Shown here piece after piece: positions 63,606-64,000 of a DNA stretch of 64,000 nt. Position numbers and translations under genes: made by a program. Origin of the DNA: Brevibacillus sp. JNUCC-41 (GTDB lineage: Bacteria > Bacillota > Bacilli > Bacillales > DSM-1321); contig NZ_CP062163.1 of assembly GCF_014844095.1 (NCBI RefSeq), positions 2,170,001 through 2,234,000 of the forward strand. The letters run 5' to 3'. The first letter of the stretch is position 1, and each line of letters starts with the position of its first letter. The notes under the pieces are model-generated. The model searched no databases. It was not told where the DNA came from and worked only from the letters and a program-made list of their open reading frames with translations.

Positions 63606-64000
<395 letters not shown>

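Overview
The window looks like the chromosome of a low-GC, spore-forming Bacillaceae, most like Peribacillus/Bacillus simplex or a close relative. This rests on AT-rich DNA with AGGAGG-type ribosome binding sites, Bacillus-specific genes (proI, gntRKPZ, hutP/hutH, the yuk/yue type VII operon, yeaCD-yebA-guaA-pbuG, glcT-ptsG), cre boxes, purine and cobalamin riboswitches, and a 16S rRNA gene starting near the right edge. The species is an inference; no search was possible.

Layout. 0-5.4 kb: decayed gene fragments, a YkvI-like membrane protein, proI, a LURP-one (YxjI-like) protein, a small hypothetical gene and several dispersed repeats. 5.4-10.6 kb: a complete gluconate operon, gntR-gntK-gntP-gntZ, with a GntR-type operator and an intragenic cre box. 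10.7-15.0 kb: small orphan genes, a serine hydrolase resembling AmiE/YbbE, and more remnants. 15.0-18.9 kb: hutP-hutH plus a LysP-like permease, with hutU/I/G absent. 19.4-21.3 kb: an isolated accD-accA pair on the minus strand. 21.3-23.1 kb: gene debris and a tandem ~240-bp repeat with a foldable core. 23.1-26.1 kb: an OpuA-type glycine betaine transporter with permease and binding protein fused.

26.6-36.8 kb is the most interesting region. Two excellent sigma-54 (SigL) promoters, at 26676 and 30579, flank a set of sulfur genes: a thioredoxin-like protein, a type II sulfide:quinone reductase, a CstB-like persulfide dioxygenase-rhodanese, a PatB/MalY C-S lyase, a sigma-54 activator with a three-cysteine sensor segment, a LysP-like permease, RidA, and a D-cysteine desulfhydrase. 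My reading is that it imports a sulfur amino acid, releases sulfide from it, removes the enamine by-product with RidA, and oxidises the sulfide, all under one activator. The parts are known families; this combination under SigL control is the candidate undescribed system.

37-49.2 kb: a small hypothetical gene, a nucleoside hydrolase and a full type VII secretion operon (esxA/yukE, yukD, essB, essC, esaA/yueB, essA), followed by a convergent 25-residue membrane peptide. 49.2-52 kb: an IS1182-type remnant and a cobalamin-riboswitch unit (adenosyltransferase, btuF-like lipoprotein). 52-60 kb: MoxR/DUF58/transglutaminase genes, then guaA and a pbuG-type permease, each behind its own guanine-class riboswitch. 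60-63.3 kb: glcT and ptsG with a RAT antiterminator. From 63.45 kb an rRNA promoter leads into 16S rRNA, cut by the window edge.
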